A stretch of DNA of 10,373 bases, taken from NCBI GenBank assembly GCA_022745215.1, contig JAIIWC010000061.1, forward strand, positions 1 through 10,373. Reading direction: 5' to 3'. A program made the translations under genes and the position numbers. Source of the stretch: Collinsella sp. (GTDB lineage: Bacteria > Actinomycetota > Coriobacteriia > Coriobacteriales > Coriobacteriaceae). This document shows positions 1 through 6,097 of the stretch, in pieces (within the stretch, counting starts at the first letter, position 1; each line of letters starts with the position of its first letter). The notes under the pieces are model-generated. The model was given only the letters and a program-made list of their open reading frames with translations, searched no databases and was not told the origin of the DNA.

Positions 1-270
1 GGCATTCAGCATCAGGGTAGCGCTGCGACGCGGAAATCGCGCGCCGTTGCCGCGCCCCGCAGTGCCCGCTTCCCCCGAGAACAATTATCAGTGCAGGTAA
101 ACGGCTTGCGCATTTTCGGAAAACCGGGGGATGGTCGACCCACACGGTTCAAACGTAGTAGATAGGCCGCTTTCGTGGTCCCGCGCCAAAACAGTCTTTT
201 TTGAGCGAAGTGGCAGGTGGTATCCTTGGTAGCTCTGTGCTGCAAACGCACCTCAAACGCAAGGAGTCCC
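1..270. other. Left flank and tex leader, no supported gene
   Basis: No convincing gene is visible here. The two open forward frames that enter from the left edge stop at about 108 and 162, and neither peptide resembles a family I recognise. They could be the tail of an upstream gene, or non-coding sequence. A minus-strand open frame across 12-362 overlaps the start of tex and has no recognisable motif, so it is treated as a shadow. The last 70 bases hold the likely tex promoter and ribosome binding site. A self-complementary GGTCGACC lies near position 135, but no long hairpin was found. Confidence 0.4.
199..226 (+). promoter_or_regulatory. Candidate sigma-70-type promoter for tex
   Basis: A TTTTGA hexamer (199-204) is followed after 16 bases by TATCCT (221-226). 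The predicted transcript would start near 233 and give a leader of about 38 bases before the tex start at 271. Spacing and location fit, but the hexamers are imperfect, so the call rests mainly on position. Confidence 0.35.
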
Positions 271-2418
271 ATGGATCTTATCGCCCAGCTCGCGCGCGAG
301 CTCAACCTTAAGGCCGCCAACGTCGAGGCGGCCGTCAAGCTCATCGACGAGGGAAACACCATTCCCTTTATCTCGCGCTACCGCAAGGAAGCCACGGGCG
401 GCATGGACGACGTCGCCCTGCGCGCACTCGACGAGCGCCTGTCCTACCTGCGCAATCTTGAGCAGCGTAAAGACGATGTCATCCTGCTCATCGACGCCCA
501 GGGCAAACTCACGCCCGAGCTCGAGCAGCAGATTCGCGAGGCCACGCAGCTCCAGCGCGTCGAGGACCTCTACAAGCCCTACCGCAAAAAGCGCATGACC
601 CGCGCGCAGAAGGCCCGCGAGGCAGGCCTGGAGCCGCTCGCCAACATGATCATCATGCAGGCCTCGGCCAAGGGCAGCGCACTCGACGCCGCCGCGGCAT
701 ATGTCAACAAGGAGGCCGGCTTCGACACGCCCGAGAAGGCGCTCGCCGGTGCGGCCGACATCGTGGCCGAGACGGTGGCCGAGGACCCCGAGAACGTCGC
801 TGACCTGCGCGCCTTTACGCAAAACACCGCCGACATCGTCGTCGAGGCCACCGACCCCGCCGAGAAGACCCCCTACGAGCCGTACTACAGCTATGATGAG
901 CCGCTGCGCCGTATTCCCAACCACCGCGTGCTGGCTATCGACCGCGGTGAGCGCGAGGGCAAGCTCCGCGTGCGCGTGAACGTCGACGGCGCCGCCGCCA
1001 CGGCATGCCTCGGCAGCCGTTGGCCTCGACGCCAGGGCGTCTTCGCGCCCGTCTTTGACGCCGCCATCGCCGACGGCTACAAGCGCCTCATGGCCCCCTC
1101 GCTGGAGCGCGAGGCCCGCGCCAAGCTCACCGTTCGCGCGCAGACCGAGGCCATCAACGTCTTTGCCAAGAATCTTGAGGGCCTGCTCTCGGCCCGCCCC
1201 GTCCGCGGCGCCCGCGTGCTCGCGCTCGATCCGGGCTACCGCACCGGCTGCAAGGTCGCCGTCATGGACGAGACCGGCAAGTTACTCGACCACGGCGTGG
1301 TCTACCCCACCAAGCCGCGCCACGACGTCGCCGGCACCAAGCGCGAGCTCGCCCGCCTCGTCAAGAAGGACGGCGTCAACACCATCGTCATCGGCAACGG
1401 CACCGCCAGCCGCGAGACCGAGGAAGTCGTCTCGGAGTTCATTGCCGAGCAGGCGCCTGGGCTGCGATACACCATTGTTAACGAGGCCGGCGCATCGGTG
1501 TACTCCGCCTCCGAGCTCGCCAGCCAGGAATATCCAGACCTGGACGTCACCGTACGTGGCGCCATGAGCCTGGGCCGCCGCCTGCAGGACCCGTTGGCAG
1601 AGCTCGTCAAGATTCCGCCCCAGTCCATCGGCGTGGGCCAGTACCAGCACGACCTTGACCAGGCCGAGCTTTCGCGCACCCTGGGCCACGTGGTGGAGGA
1701 CGTCGTCAACCGCGTGGGCGTCGACGTGAACACCGCGAGCGCAAGCCTGCTGGGATACGTATCGGGCATTACGCCGAGCGTGGCCAAGAACATCGTGGCA
1801 TACCGCGAGGAAAACGGCGCCTTTACCGATCGCCGACAGCTTAAGAAGGTCCCCAAGCTGGGACCCAAGGCATACCTCAACGCCGCGGGCTTCCTGCGCA
1901 TCAGCGGTGGCAAGAACCCGCTCGATGCGACGAGCGTCCACCCCGAGAGCTACGAGGTGGCCACGTCCGTCCTGGAGCGCGCCGGCGTTGCGGCAAGCGA
2001 GCTCAGCCGCGGCGGCGTGCCCGATATCGAGCGTCGCCTGGGCAGCATTTCGGCACTGGCAAGCGACCTGGACTGCGGCACCCTGACGCTCATCGACATT
2101 GTCAACGAGCTCAAGAAGCCCGGCCGCGACCCGCGCGACGACGCGCCCGAGGTGGTCTTTAGCCGCTCGGCGCTTTCCATCGACGATCTGGAGCCCGGCA
2201 TGGAACTCAAGGGCACGGTACGCAACGTCGTCGACTTTGGTGCCTTCGTCGACGTGGGCGTGCACCAGGACGGCCTCGTGCACATCTCCAAGCTGGCCAA
2301 CCGCTTCGTCAAGCACCCGAGCGACGTGGTGCGCGTCGGCGACACGGTCAAGGTGTGGGTCGAAAAGGTCGATCGCGACCGCAAGAAGATCTCGCTCACC
2401 ATGGTGCAGGGGAAGTAA
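271..2418 (+). CDS. tex: Tex, S1-domain RNA-binding transcription accessory protein
   Basis: 715-residue cytoplasmic nucleic-acid-binding protein of the Tex/YhgF family. The family binds RNA and associates with the transcription machinery; its exact job is still poorly defined. Visible in order: the conserved N-terminal Tex core with IPFISRYRKEATGGMD at residues 31-46; a YqgF/RNase H-like domain beginning at LALDPGYRTGCK (about 317-328); helix-hairpin-helix repeats around 488-545; and a C-terminal S1 domain (about 641-713) with GTVRNVVDFGAFVDVGV and DGLVHIS. Length matches the family. The start at 271 is preferred over an in-frame ATG at 217 because AAGGAG (261-266) sits five bases upstream and the Tex family begins at this point; the 217 start would add 18 unrelated residues. 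It seems to be a single-gene transcript, ending just before an inverted-repeat element. Identity is very secure. Confidence 0.97.
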   Translation: MDLIAQLARELNLKAANVEAAVKLIDEGNTIPFISRYRKEATGGMDDVALRALDERLSYLRNLEQRKDDVILLIDAQGKLTPELEQQIREATQLQRVEDLYKPYRKKRMTRAQKAREAGLEPLANMIIMQASAKGSALDAAAAYVNKEAGFDTPEKALAGAADIVAETVAEDPENVADLRAFTQNTADIVVEATDPAEKTPYEPYYSYDEPLRRIPNHRVLAIDRGEREGKLRVRVNVDGAAATACLGSRWPRRQGVFAPVFDAAIADGYKRLMAPSLEREARAKLTVRAQTEAINVFAKNLEGLLSARPVRGARVLALDPGYRTGCKVAVMDETGKLLDHGVVYPTKPRHDVAGTKRELARLVKKDGVNTIVIGNGTASRETEEVVSEFIAEQAPGLRYTIVNEAGASVYSASELASQEYPDLDVTVRGAMSLGRRLQDPLAELVKIPPQSIGVGQYQHDLDQAELSRTLGHVVEDVVNRVGVDVNTASASLLGYVSGITPSVAKNIVAYREENGAFTDRRQLKKVPKLGPKAYLNAAGFLRISGGKNPLDATSVHPESYEVATSVLERAGVAASELSRGGVPDIERRLGSISALASDLDCGTLTLIDIVNELKKPGRDPRDDAPEVVFSRSALSIDDLEPGMELKGTVRNVVDFGAFVDVGVHQDGLVHISKLANRFVKHPSDVVRVGDTVKVWVEKVDRDRKKISLTMVQGK

Positions 2419-2427
2419 ACCGCCAAA

Positions 2428-2641
2428 GCAAGGTACCCCCTGCAGCGGCGTGCAAAATCGCGAGTATTCTGCAATTTCCGCCGTTCCGAACGCCCCACAG
2501 AGACAATGACGTCAAAAACAGCCCCCGTTTTAGCGTCGTCAGAGCCAAAACGGGGGCTGTTCCATGCTTCAACCAACTGGTAAAAGCCTTTACCTTGCTG
2601 AATACTCTCAATTTTGCACGGCGCAGGCGGGGGTACCTTTG
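2428..2641. repeat. MITE-like element with 47-bp imperfect terminal inverted repeats
   Basis: The arm at 2428-2474 and the reverse complement of 2595-2641 match at 38 of 47 positions without gaps, by hand alignment. Both contain GGTACCCCC, GTGCAAAAT and GAGTATTC in the same order. Between them lie a 15-bp perfect hairpin (2517-2561) and a short hairpin, GGTAAA/TTTACC (2579-2594). No coding frame with recognisable motifs spans the 214 bases, and I saw no clear target-site duplication. It begins ten bases after the tex stop. It may be a non-autonomous mobile element, a dispersed intergenic repeat, or a pair of separately inserted short repeats in opposite orientation. The inverted repeat itself is read directly from the sequence; the mobile interpretation is inference. 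Confidence 0.6.
2517..2561. terminator. Terminator-like hairpin, 15-bp perfect stem
   Basis: AACAGCCCCCGTTTT (2517-2531) pairs perfectly with AAAACGGGGGCTGTT (2547-2561) around a 15-base loop. On the minus strand the hairpin is followed by TTT (five T's counting the stem end), so it looks best as a terminator for leftward transcripts such as the transaldolase gene at 2799-3503. It also lies about 100 bases past the tex stop and could end tex transcripts, although the plus-strand side lacks a clear T run. It is inside the inverted-repeat element. Confidence 0.6.
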
Positions 2642-2696
2642 TCCACGGCAGGATATGGGAGCCTATCACCAACCTACCGGCAAGTTCGTGTCGGCA

Positions 2697-2768
2697 GCCC
2701 TGGCCTTTCCTTTGCCTAGCGCGACCCTCGCGAAGCGCGTGAGCGATAGGGAAAGGAAAGGCCAGGGC
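2697..2768. repeat. Long near-continuous hairpin downstream of the transaldolase gene
   Basis: A perfect 17-bp outer stem pairs GCCCTGGCCTTTCCTTT (2697-2713) with its complement at 2752-2768. Part of the inner region also pairs, with CCTA-GCGC opposite a near-complementary GCGATAGG and further CTCGCG/CGTGAG pairing, so most of the 72 bases fold back. There is no T run on either side, which argues against an ordinary intrinsic terminator. It starts 31 bases past the minus-strand stop at 2799. It could protect the 3' end of that mRNA or be a REP-like dispersed palindrome. Confidence 0.6.
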
Positions 2769-2798
2769 AAACAACCCGCGGCGCAGCCAGTGTTCGCG

Positions 2799-3503
2799 TT
2801 ACGGCAGAATATGGAAGCCCAAAGCGGCGATATCCTTGGCAAAGCCGCGCACGGTGTCGAGCGAGACCTCGTACGGATCACGGCCGATGTTCTTGCGCTT
2901 GGCCAGGATGCTATTGGGTACCGTGATGATCTGGCAACCGCATCCTTCCGCCTGGTAAATATTGATAAGCTCGCGTGTGGATGCCCACAGGACCTCGCAG
3001 TTGGGCTTGGCGGCGGCCTTCTTGACCGACTCCGTCATAAACGGAATGGGGTCGACGCCGGTGTCGGCGATGCGGCCGGCAAAGAGCGAGATGATTGACG
3101 GCGTCTCGGCGTCAACGGTCTCGACCATCTCGTCGACCTGCGCGGGCGTAAAGATGGTGGTGACGTTGACCTTGATGCCGTCGGCCGAAAGCTTGCGGAC
3201 CAGCTCGGCGGTGGACTCGCCCTTGGTGGTCACGCACGGAATCTTGACGTAGACGTTCTCGGCCCAGGTAGCGATCTCGCGCGCCTCGACCTCCATGGCC
3301 TCGATGTCGTCGGCAAAGACCTCAAACGACACGGACACATCGGTGATGTGGGCCAGAACCTCCTTGGCAAACGCGCGGTAATCCGTCACGCCGCCCTTCT
3401 TCATAAGGGACGGGTTGGTCGTGAAACCCTGAACGTTGCCGTTCTCGTACATGTCGAGCATGCCCTCGAGGTTTGCACCGTCAGCGAACACCTTGATTGC
3501 CAT
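2799..3503 (-). CDS. Transaldolase-family protein (TAL/FSA type), copy 1
   Basis: 234-residue cytoplasmic TIM-barrel enzyme of the small transaldolase/fructose-6-phosphate aldolase family, which moves or releases a dihydroxyacetone unit through a Schiff base. Visible: Asp8 in VFADG, the TTNPS signature at 28-32, the catalytic VKIP with Lys87, FAGRIADTG with Arg144, and WASTRE. The residue matching Tyr131 of E. coli FsaA is Phe141, as in true transaldolases, so transaldolase activity seems more likely than free aldolase activity. The start at 3503 is chosen because AAAGGA (minus strand, 3518-3513) lies nine bases upstream and copy 2 begins with the same MAIKVFADGANLEG; an in-frame ATG at 3527 would add eight residues. 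It is about 80% identical to the gene at 6098-6808. A terminator lies between it and the PTS genes, so it probably has its own promoter. Confidence 0.92.
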   Translation of the reverse strand: MAIKVFADGANLEGMLDMYENGNVQGFTTNPSLMKKGGVTDYRAFAKEVLAHITDVSVSFEVFADDIEAMEVEAREIATWAENVYVKIPCVTTKGESTAELVRKLSADGIKVNVTTIFTPAQVDEMVETVDAETPSIISLFAGRIADTGVDPIPFMTESVKKAAAKPNCEVLWASTRELINIYQAEGCGCQIITVPNSILAKRKNIGRDPYEVSLDTVRGFAKDIAALGFHILP

Positions 3504-3643
3504 CTGCCTGATTCCTTTCGTCTGCATATGGGCGTTGAACTGCTAAACACTTTACCTACGTTTATCAAGGCGTGAGCTGCGGTTTTTTATCTTCTCGGCG
3601 AACGATTTTGCAGTTTTACCATTTTTATATCGACACCCCAGCG

Positions 3644-3658
3644 GCAAAACGTTTTTGC
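3644..3658. promoter_or_regulatory. LacI-family-type operator candidate
   Basis: GCAAAACGTTTTTGC is a palindrome around a central CG, apart from one extra T in the right half. Operators of LacI-family repressors, including CcpA-type sites, commonly have this AAACGTTT-centred shape. It lies about 140 bases upstream of the transaldolase start at 3503, where it could control that gene's promoter. No LacI-family gene is present in the window, so any repressor would act in trans. Function is inferred from shape alone. Confidence 0.35.
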
Positions 3659-3730
3659 TGATCATCGCGGTTGATTCCGTTCGCGGCGCAGAGACAGCGC
3701 TTCACCGGTGCGTTTTCACAACCACTCCAA

Positions 3731-3770
3731 AACAAAAAGCGGTGACGCCTCATTTGAGACGTCACCGCTT
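3731..3770 (-). terminator. Intrinsic terminator of the PTS operon
   Basis: On the minus strand AAGCGGTGACGTCTC pairs with GAGGCGTCACCGCTT, a 15-bp stem with one mismatch and a four-base loop (3737-3770). It is followed by a T-rich run reading TTTGTTTTGG on the minus strand. It sits 58 bases past the IIC stop and is well placed to end the operon transcript, separating it from the transaldolase gene at 2799-3503. Confidence 0.85.
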
Positions 3771-3827
3771 CCGTGTAGGAGCCGGTTATCGGAGCTCCGC
3801 CCGATTAGGGCTTAACGTATGCCTGGA

Positions 3828-5219
3828 TTACTCTTCCTCAACGTGATTGATCACAGCACCCTTGGTGTGGATGAAGTTGGGGACGAAGGCGACGATCAGA
3901 AGGACAGCAAGAATCGCGTAGACACCGGTGGTACCGAAGGCCTCGGCAGCGCGGCCGAGCGTAATACCAATGACGGAGAAATCGAAGTCGCCGAACGTAG
4001 TGTTCTTGAAGCCAAAGACGTCAAGAACGGGCAGGAGCAGGGCCGGGGCGAAGGTGATGAGCAGGCCGTTGACGAAAGCGCCAAGAGCTGCGCCCTTGCG
4101 ACCGCCGGTAGCATTGCCGTAGATGCCTGCGGTAGCACCGCAGAAGAAGTGGGGAACCATGCCCGGGATGATGAAGATGCCCAGGGTAGCGCCCACGATG
4201 AACATACCGACCACGCCACCGATAAAGGATGCGACAAAGCCGAGGATGACGGCGGTGGGAGCATAGGGGAAGAAGACGGCGCAGTCGACGGCGGGGATGG
4301 CACCGGGGATCAGCTTGTTGGAGATGCCCTGGAAAGCCGGGACCAGGTCGGCAAGGATCATACGAACGCCGTTATAGACGATGGTGACACCAACGGCGAA
4401 GGACAGAGCGCAGGTCAGGGCATAGACAATCACGTTGTCGCCGCCAGCGGTCTTGGTAACGACCGCAGGATCTGCGATGTAAGCGGCGAAAGCGGTAACC
4501 AGGTAGAAGAAGGCCATGGTAAGAGCCGTGGAGATGGTAGTGTCGCGCAGGAAGGCGAACTTCTCGGGAACCTCGATCTTCTCGGTGCTGTTCTCCTCGG
4601 CGTCCTTAGCAAAAAGCGTACCGACTGCAGCGGAGATGTAATAGGCGAGTGAACCGAAGTGGCCCATGGCGATTTCATCGCCATCGGTAACCTTCTCGGT
4701 GAAACGCTGACCAACGGCGGGAAGCATAGCGCTCACGAGGCCCAGGAACATGCCGCCCACGATGACAAGCTGGACATCCTGGAAGCCAGATGCCTGCAGA
4801 ACGGCAGACAGCAGGCAGGCCATAAACATGCTGTGATGGCCCGTCAGGAAGATGTACTTAAACTTGGTAAAGCGGGCAATGATAATGTTCACGACATAGC
4901 CGAGAATCAGGATCATCATGGTCTGAACGCCGAGGACGCTCTGAGCCATCGAAACAACGACCTCGTTGTTGGGCACGACGCCGGTGATGTGGAAACCGGT
5001 CTCGATGAAGGTACCCAGCGGAGCAAGGTTCTCCTGAACAACAGCGGCGCCGGCGGACAGCATGATGTAACCAAGAATGGGCTTCAGGGTGCCCGTCATC
5101 ACCTTGTGGGCAGGACGCTTAAGCGCGACAAGGCCCACAAAGGCAAATAGACCCATAATCCACGCTGGCTTGGTCAGAATCGATTGGATAAACTCAAGTA
5201 TGGGAAGGATGGCTTGCAT
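3828..5219 (-). CDS. PTS enzyme IIC, UlaA/SgaT (L-ascorbate-type) family
   Basis: 463-residue integral membrane permease of a phosphoenolpyruvate:sugar phosphotransferase system. It moves the sugar across the membrane while the partner IIB phosphorylates it. About ten hydrophobic segments are visible. Family landmarks include FLTGHHSMF (124-132), GQRFTEKVTDGDEIAMGHFGS (170-190), RMILADLVPAFQGIS (286-300), IPGAIPAVDCA with Asp312 (304-314), and IIPGMVPHFFCGATAGIYGN (350-369). These align with E. coli UlaA, including the Asp in IPGAxxAxDCA. The start at 5219 has GAAAGGAAG upstream; an in-frame ATG at 5264 would add 15 non-hydrophobic residues across the upstream hairpin. It is the last gene of the operon, 71 bases after IIB. 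L-ascorbate is not supported as the substrate because no ula catabolic genes are nearby; a pentose, pentitol or ketose is as likely. Confidence 0.93.
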   Translation of the reverse strand: MQAILPILEFIQSILTKPAWIMGLFAFVGLVALKRPAHKVMTGTLKPILGYIMLSAGAAVVQENLAPLGTFIETGFHITGVVPNNEVVVSMAQSVLGVQTMMILILGYVVNIIIARFTKFKYIFLTGHHSMFMACLLSAVLQASGFQDVQLVIVGGMFLGLVSAMLPAVGQRFTEKVTDGDEIAMGHFGSLAYYISAAVGTLFAKDAEENSTEKIEVPEKFAFLRDTTISTALTMAFFYLVTAFAAYIADPAVVTKTAGGDNVIVYALTCALSFAVGVTIVYNGVRMILADLVPAFQGISNKLIPGAIPAVDCAVFFPYAPTAVILGFVASFIGGVVGMFIVGATLGIFIIPGMVPHFFCGATAGIYGNATGGRKGAALGAFVNGLLITFAPALLLPVLDVFGFKNTTFGDFDFSVIGITLGRAAEAFGTTGVYAILAVLLIVAFVPNFIHTKGAVINHVEEE

Positions 5220-5243
5220 CTGCGCTTCCTTTCTCTCTAACGT

Positions 5244-5276
5244 GGGCGCGTTTCCCTCTTCCACAGGGAACCGCCC
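5244..5276. repeat. Stem-loop between IIB and IIC genes
   Basis: GGGCG (5244-5248) pairs with CGCCC (5272-5276), and TTCCCT (5252-5257) with AGGGAA (5265-5270), with a small asymmetric bulge and a seven-base loop. In the operon mRNA it lies 24 bases before the IIC start. The six T's at 5277-5282 follow it on the plus strand, so in that direction it has the form of an intrinsic terminator, against the operon. In the operon direction those bases are A's ahead of the stem, so a role in mRNA processing or stability is more likely than termination. Confidence 0.55.
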
Positions 5277-5290
5277 TTTTTTGTGCCGCT

Positions 5291-5566
5291 TTAGGCGTTA
5301 GCGGCGGCCGCCTTGATTGCCTCGAGGGCGTCTTCGCGGATCTTCTTCTTGTTCACATAGCTGCGAACGATCACAACGTTGCCGTGGAGCTCGGGGGCGA
5401 GTTCCTTAACGGTGATGAACAGATCCGGATTTGCGGAAGAAGCACCGTTCAGGTCCATAGACTCAACGTCGGCCTTGATGCCCTCCTCCTCGCAAAGCTC
5501 CTCGACTTTGCCAGCGAGCATCAGGCTGGACCCGATGCCGTTTCCGCATACGGTGATGATATGCAT
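5291..5566 (-). CDS. PTS enzyme IIB, SgaB/UlaB type
   Basis: 91-residue cytoplasmic phosphocarrier that takes phosphate from IIA and passes it to the sugar carried by IIC. The N-terminal HIITVCGNGIGSSLML carries the phosphorylated Cys7 in the phosphate-binding loop typical of lactose/ascorbate-type IIB domains. The rest follows the expected alternating beta/alpha pattern, and the C terminus is rich in Ala and Lys. Length is normal for a free-standing IIB. The start at 5566 has GAGGAAGG about five bases upstream. It lies between IIA (75-base gap) and IIC (71-base gap); both gaps contain hairpins, unlike the tight spacing at the start of the operon. Confidence 0.94.
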   Translation of the reverse strand: MHIITVCGNGIGSSLMLAGKVEELCEEEGIKADVESMDLNGASSANPDLFITVKELAPELHGNVVIVRSYVNKKKIREDALEAIKAAAANA

Positions 5567-5589
5567 GGCAACCTTCCTCTCCTACACGT

Positions 5590-5629
5590 GACGGTTTTCC
5601 GTCTATCCAAAAGCGGCGACGCATCGCCG
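5590..5629 (-). repeat. Two small stem-loops between IIA and IIB genes
   Basis: CGGCGA/TCGCCG with a four-base loop (5614-5629) is followed, in the operon direction, by CTTTTGG, a weak terminator-like arrangement. A second hairpin, GACGG/CCGTC with an AAAA loop in the mRNA (5590-5603), comes next. Both precede the IIB ribosome binding site. They could attenuate or process the transcript and so set the IIA to IIB ratio. The structures are seen by base pairing; the role is inferred. Confidence 0.45.
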
Positions 5630-5641
5630 TGCCATTAAGGC

Positions 5642-6088
5642 CTAAAAGAATGAACGCATGGTCTCCAAAACCTGCTCGGGCGTATCGCATGCGCTGAGCT
5701 TGGCAACGCAGTCCTCGTCCTCGAACATCTGCGAAAGCTCCGCCAAGCAGCCAAGATGAGCCTTGGGGTCGGGTGCGCAAATACCCACGAGCACGTGAAC
5801 CGGATCGAAATCCTCGTGTCCAAACGCAATGGCAGGGTCAAGCGTGACGATACAGATCCCCGCTTCACTCACATTGCCATCTGCCTGAGCGTGGGGCATG
5901 GCGATGCCCTCTTCCAAGACCATATAGGGGCCGAATTTGTGAACCGATGAAATCATGGCGTCAACATAGCTCTGGTCGCATTTGCCAGCGTCTACGAGCA
6001 ACTTACCGCATGCCCTGATCGCTTCCTCCCAGTCGGAGGCCTCGACGTGGCAGGCAACAAGCTCGGGCTTAAGAAGATCGGTCAGCAT
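5642..6088 (-). CDS. PTS enzyme IIA, mannitol/fructose (PTS_EIIA_2) family
   Basis: 148-residue cytoplasmic phosphocarrier that receives phosphate from HPr and passes it to Cys7 of the IIB protein. The signature EEGIAMPHAQ gives the phosphorylated His66, and the flanking VLVGICAPDPKAHLGCLAELSQMFEDE is typical of this IIA fold. Length is normal for a free-standing IIA domain, and no PRD or regulatory domain is fused. The gene starts nine bases after the transaldolase stop, with AGGGGA five bases before its ATG, so the two are probably translated from one mRNA. This is the combination found in ascorbate-type systems: a separate IIA of the mannitol/fructose fold with SgaB and SgaT partners. Confidence 0.95.
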   Translation of the reverse strand: MLTDLLKPELVACHVEASDWEEAIRACGKLLVDAGKCDQSYVDAMISSVHKFGPYMVLEEGIAMPHAQADGNVSEAGICIVTLDPAIAFGHEDFDPVHVLVGICAPDPKAHLGCLAELSQMFEDEDCVAKLSACDTPEQVLETMRSFF

Positions 6089-6097
6089 GCTCGTCCC

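Larger units (their letters stand above)
3504..3827. other. Intergenic region between copy 1 transaldolase and PTS operon
   Basis: No gene is supported in these 324 bases. The region holds the operon terminator (3731-3770), a LacI-type palindrome (3644-3658) and AT-rich sequence (about 3541-3640) that should contain the promoter of the transaldolase gene on the minus strand. A possible minus-strand -35, TTGATA, lies near 3568-3563, but no good -10 was found at standard spacing, so I do not call a promoter. A GGAGCTCC palindrome is present near 3791. A 63-residue forward open frame here has no recognisable features. Confidence 0.5.

Noticed and set aside
253..924. 223-residue minus-strand open frame over the 5' part of tex
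   Set aside because: Its composition is dominated by Gly, Val, Leu and Asp from reversed tex codons, and no family features are seen.
1282..2316. 344-residue open frame on the minus strand inside tex
   Set aside because: It lies wholly opposite a well-conserved gene, has no recognisable motif, and is the kind of long antisense frame expected from GC-rich codons.
3819..4652. 277-residue forward open frame opposite the IIC gene
   Set aside because: It is highly Asp/Glu/Gly-rich, as expected from the complement of a membrane protein, with no ribosome binding site and no motif.
3828..5219. L-ascorbate as the PTS substrate
   Set aside because: IIC and IIB family membership alone suggests it, but no ascorbate catabolic gene is in the window and a transaldolase is present instead.
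5244..5282. Terminator within the PTS operon between IIB and IIC
   Set aside because: The T run follows the hairpin only on the plus strand; in the operon direction the run is A's ahead of the stem, so it would not stop the operon transcript.
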